Source of the DNA: Phorcus lineatus
Lineage: Eukaryota; Mollusca; Gastropoda; Trochida; Trochidae
DNA length: 64,000 nt
Reading direction: 5' to 3'
NCBI GenBank assembly: GCA_921293015.1
Contig: OV121081.1
Span: forward strand, 46,711,877-46,775,876
Shown in pieces: positions 62,389-64,000 of this stretch. A model generated the notes under the pieces. That model had not been told where the DNA came from, made no database searches, and worked only from the letters and a program-made list of their open reading frames with translations. How positions within the stretch are numbered: position 1 is the first letter of the stretch; each line of letters begins with the position of its first letter. Position numbers and translations under genes: made by a program.

Positions 62389-62754
62389 ATGTGGAATTGC
62401 CTCCCTAATTATCAGGTCAAAACGGTGTTTGATATAAATAATCGCAAGACGATTTTTCAAGATTTACGGTATTACCAAAAGAAACCAAGACATTCATTGA
62501 ACGTTCGATTTGGGAATCAGGTGAAAGGAACACATGCTGCATCCAAAAAGACTAAAAACTGCCTGAAAGATATTGACAAATCGAAACACTTAAACATTGA
62601 TTTTTTTATATTGATTTGGTGTCTTATGTTTCCATCTCAAGGATCAGGACTGCCATTTATCTCCTCTCAGGCTTCATTTCCTGATGTAAAAAGGAGCCGC
62701 TTAGCAGCTGATACTTCAAGTGGTAATGAGGATTTCATGGCAACACATCCCTGA
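62389..62754 (+). CDS. unidentified 121-residue open frame (doubtful)
   Basis: An ATG-initiated frame of 121 residues, long for this AT-rich DNA. It is basic and lysine-rich in the middle (KKPRHSLNVRFGNQVK) with a Ser/Ala-rich end. There is no signal peptide or domain I recognise. It lies ~950 bp after the GPCR stop on the same strand, beyond the likely poly(A) site. It could be a chance frame, a terminal exon or a transposon scrap. Confidence 0.2.
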   Translation: MWNCLPNYQVKTVFDINNRKTIFQDLRYYQKKPRHSLNVRFGNQVKGTHAASKKTKNCLKDIDKSKHLNIDFFILIWCLMFPSQGSGLPFISSQASFPDVKRSRLAADTSSGNEDFMATHP

Positions 62755-63074
62755 TGACTATTGTCGTTGAGTTGTTGTAGGCGTGTTTGAACATATTACC
62801 ATGTGTTATCAACACAAATCAAAGTTAATGCTTCAAAACAAATGGTGCAAACATAGTCGACAATTTAAACGCTATGTGTCTGTTCGATTCGTCTCTTTCA
62901 GGGTAAAAACCGTAACTGCAAATCGAAAACCACATCGATGTAATCCGTGCGTAACGTTCTTGGAAATCCATCGATTACCATTCATGTTTACAGATGCTCG
63001 AGGTTAGGAACAGAACAGCTTTGGAGAATTTGATATTAAGGATGACATGGAATAAAACCTTGCAGTTTCCTTTT
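62755..63074. other. unassigned DNA
   Basis: No gene or recognised element was found between the doubtful open frame and the start of the tandem element. Confidence 0.5.
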
Positions 63075-63108
63075 TATACCCCCGCCTTACAGCGTAAGCG
63101 GGGGTATA
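63075..63108. other. GC-rich hairpin of the pearl-like element
   Basis: TATACCCCCGCCTTAC and GTAAGCGGGGGTATA form a 15-bp stem with one extra C and a 3-base AGC loop. It is the most GC-rich short stretch in the right third of the window. Subterminal hairpins are expected in Helitron/Helentron relatives. Confidence 0.85.
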
Positions 63109-64000
63109 TAGCGTTCATTCTGTCCGTCCGTCTGTCTGTCTGTCCGTCTGTCTGTCTGTCCGTCCGTCACAAATCTTTGTCCGGAGCATATCTCCTAAAC
63201 TATACATGCTAGCTTCACCAAACTTCATACACTTATCAACCATGATCCTTAGATGTGCCTTTTGAGGGTTAGACCAACAAATGATTTTTATTTTTTGCAG
63301 TTTCCATGGAAACATGACTAAAACAGTGACTCTATGACCAAGTCCTTTGTCCGGAGCATATCTCCTAAACTATACATGCTAGCTTCACCACACTTCATAC
63401 ACTTATCAACCATGATCCCTAGATGTGCCTTTTGAGGGTTAGACTAACAAATGATTTTTATTTTTTGCGGTTTCCATGGAAACATGACTAAAACAGTGAC
63501 TCTATGACCAAGTCCTTTGTCCGGAGCATATCTCCTAAACTATACATGCTAGCTTCACCAAACTTCATACACTTATCAACCATGATCCCTAGATGTGCCT
63601 TTTGAGGGTTAGACTAACAAATGATTTTTATTTTTTGCGATTTCCATGGAAACATGACTAAAACAGTGACTCTATGACCAAGTCCTTTGTCCGGAGCATA
63701 TCTCCTAAACTATACATGCTAGCTTCAACAAACTTCATACACTTATCAACCATGATCCCTAGATGTGCCTTTTGAGGGTTAGACCACCAAATGATTTTTA
63801 TTTTTTGAGGTTTCCATGGAAACATGACTTAAACAGTGACAAAGTCCTTTGTACAGAGTATATCTTCATAACTATACATGCTATCTTTACCAAACTTCAT
63901 ACACTTATCAACCATGATCCATTGATGTGCCTTTTGAGGGTTAGACCACCAAATGATTTTTATTTTTTGAGGTTTCCATGGAAACATGACTTATACAGTG
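63075..64000 (+). mobile_element. pearl/Helentron-like element with tandem cores (runs off window)
   Basis: Three modules lie in order. The first is a GC-rich hairpin at 63075-63108 (ATACCCCCGCCTTAC against GTAAGCGGGGGTAT). The second is a TGTC/CGTC tetranucleotide microsatellite at about 63120-63168. The third is a run of direct repeats starting at 63176, 63346, 63516 and 63686 (170-bp period), then 63848 after an 8-bp loss. Units share TTTGTCCGGAGCATATCTCC, CTTCATACACTTATCAACC and TTTCCATGGAAACATGACT. Hairpin plus tetranucleotide microsatellite plus ~160-bp cores is the architecture of bivalve 'pearl'/CvA elements, regarded as non-autonomous Helentrons. The right end is outside the window. 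Confidence 0.85.

Noticed and set aside
63115..63315. 66-codon minus-strand frame rich in DRQTDRQ
   Set aside because: It is produced by the tetranucleotide microsatellite and the first tandem core.

Overview
This is AT-rich, intron- or intergenic-type animal DNA with one convincing protein-coding gene in 64 kb. Dispersed repeats point to a mollusc, probably a bivalve. They include tRNA-headed SINEs ending in a GGCGTTAAAC-type tail, a Helentron/'pearl'-like element (170-bp tandem cores plus a TGTC/CGTC microsatellite), Tc1 and TA-target MITEs, and non-LTR retrotransposon relics. This assignment is inferred from repeat style, not from a match.

Layout. From 1 to about 23 kb lies what looks like an old tandem array of three non-coding units (U1 about 1.1-8.0 kb, U2 about 9.2-11.9 kb, U3 about 14.4-23.1 kb). 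They share collinear blocks but differ in inserted elements: SINEs, a foldback element, MITEs and a 34-bp minisatellite. From 23 to 36 kb there is mostly featureless DNA, with one GC-richer 600-bp stretch and a further MITE copy. From 36.7 to 46.8 kb there is a local segmental duplication (copy 1 about 36.87-40.15 kb, copy 2 about 41.95-46.8 kb). Lineage-specific insertions can be ordered in time against it: two TA-target MITEs and a 1.67-kb 5'-truncated LINE. From 49.8 to 55.2 kb come more duplicated fragments, an internally deleted Tc1 element, a SINE tail and an imprecise ~100-bp tandem repeat.

The gene is an uninterrupted class A GPCR of 366 residues at 60344-61444 (+). It has a good TATA box and initiator-like site about 180 bp upstream and a possible tiny 5' UTR intron. 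It keeps the biogenic-amine pocket signature (Asp in TM3, SSxxS before the TM5 proline, Trp in TM7) but has lost the activation switches (TM6 Trp, TM7 NPxxY). The window ends inside the pearl-like tandem element.

All homology statements come from reading the sequence by eye; no alignment or database search was run. Stretches described as featureless mean that I recognised nothing in them.
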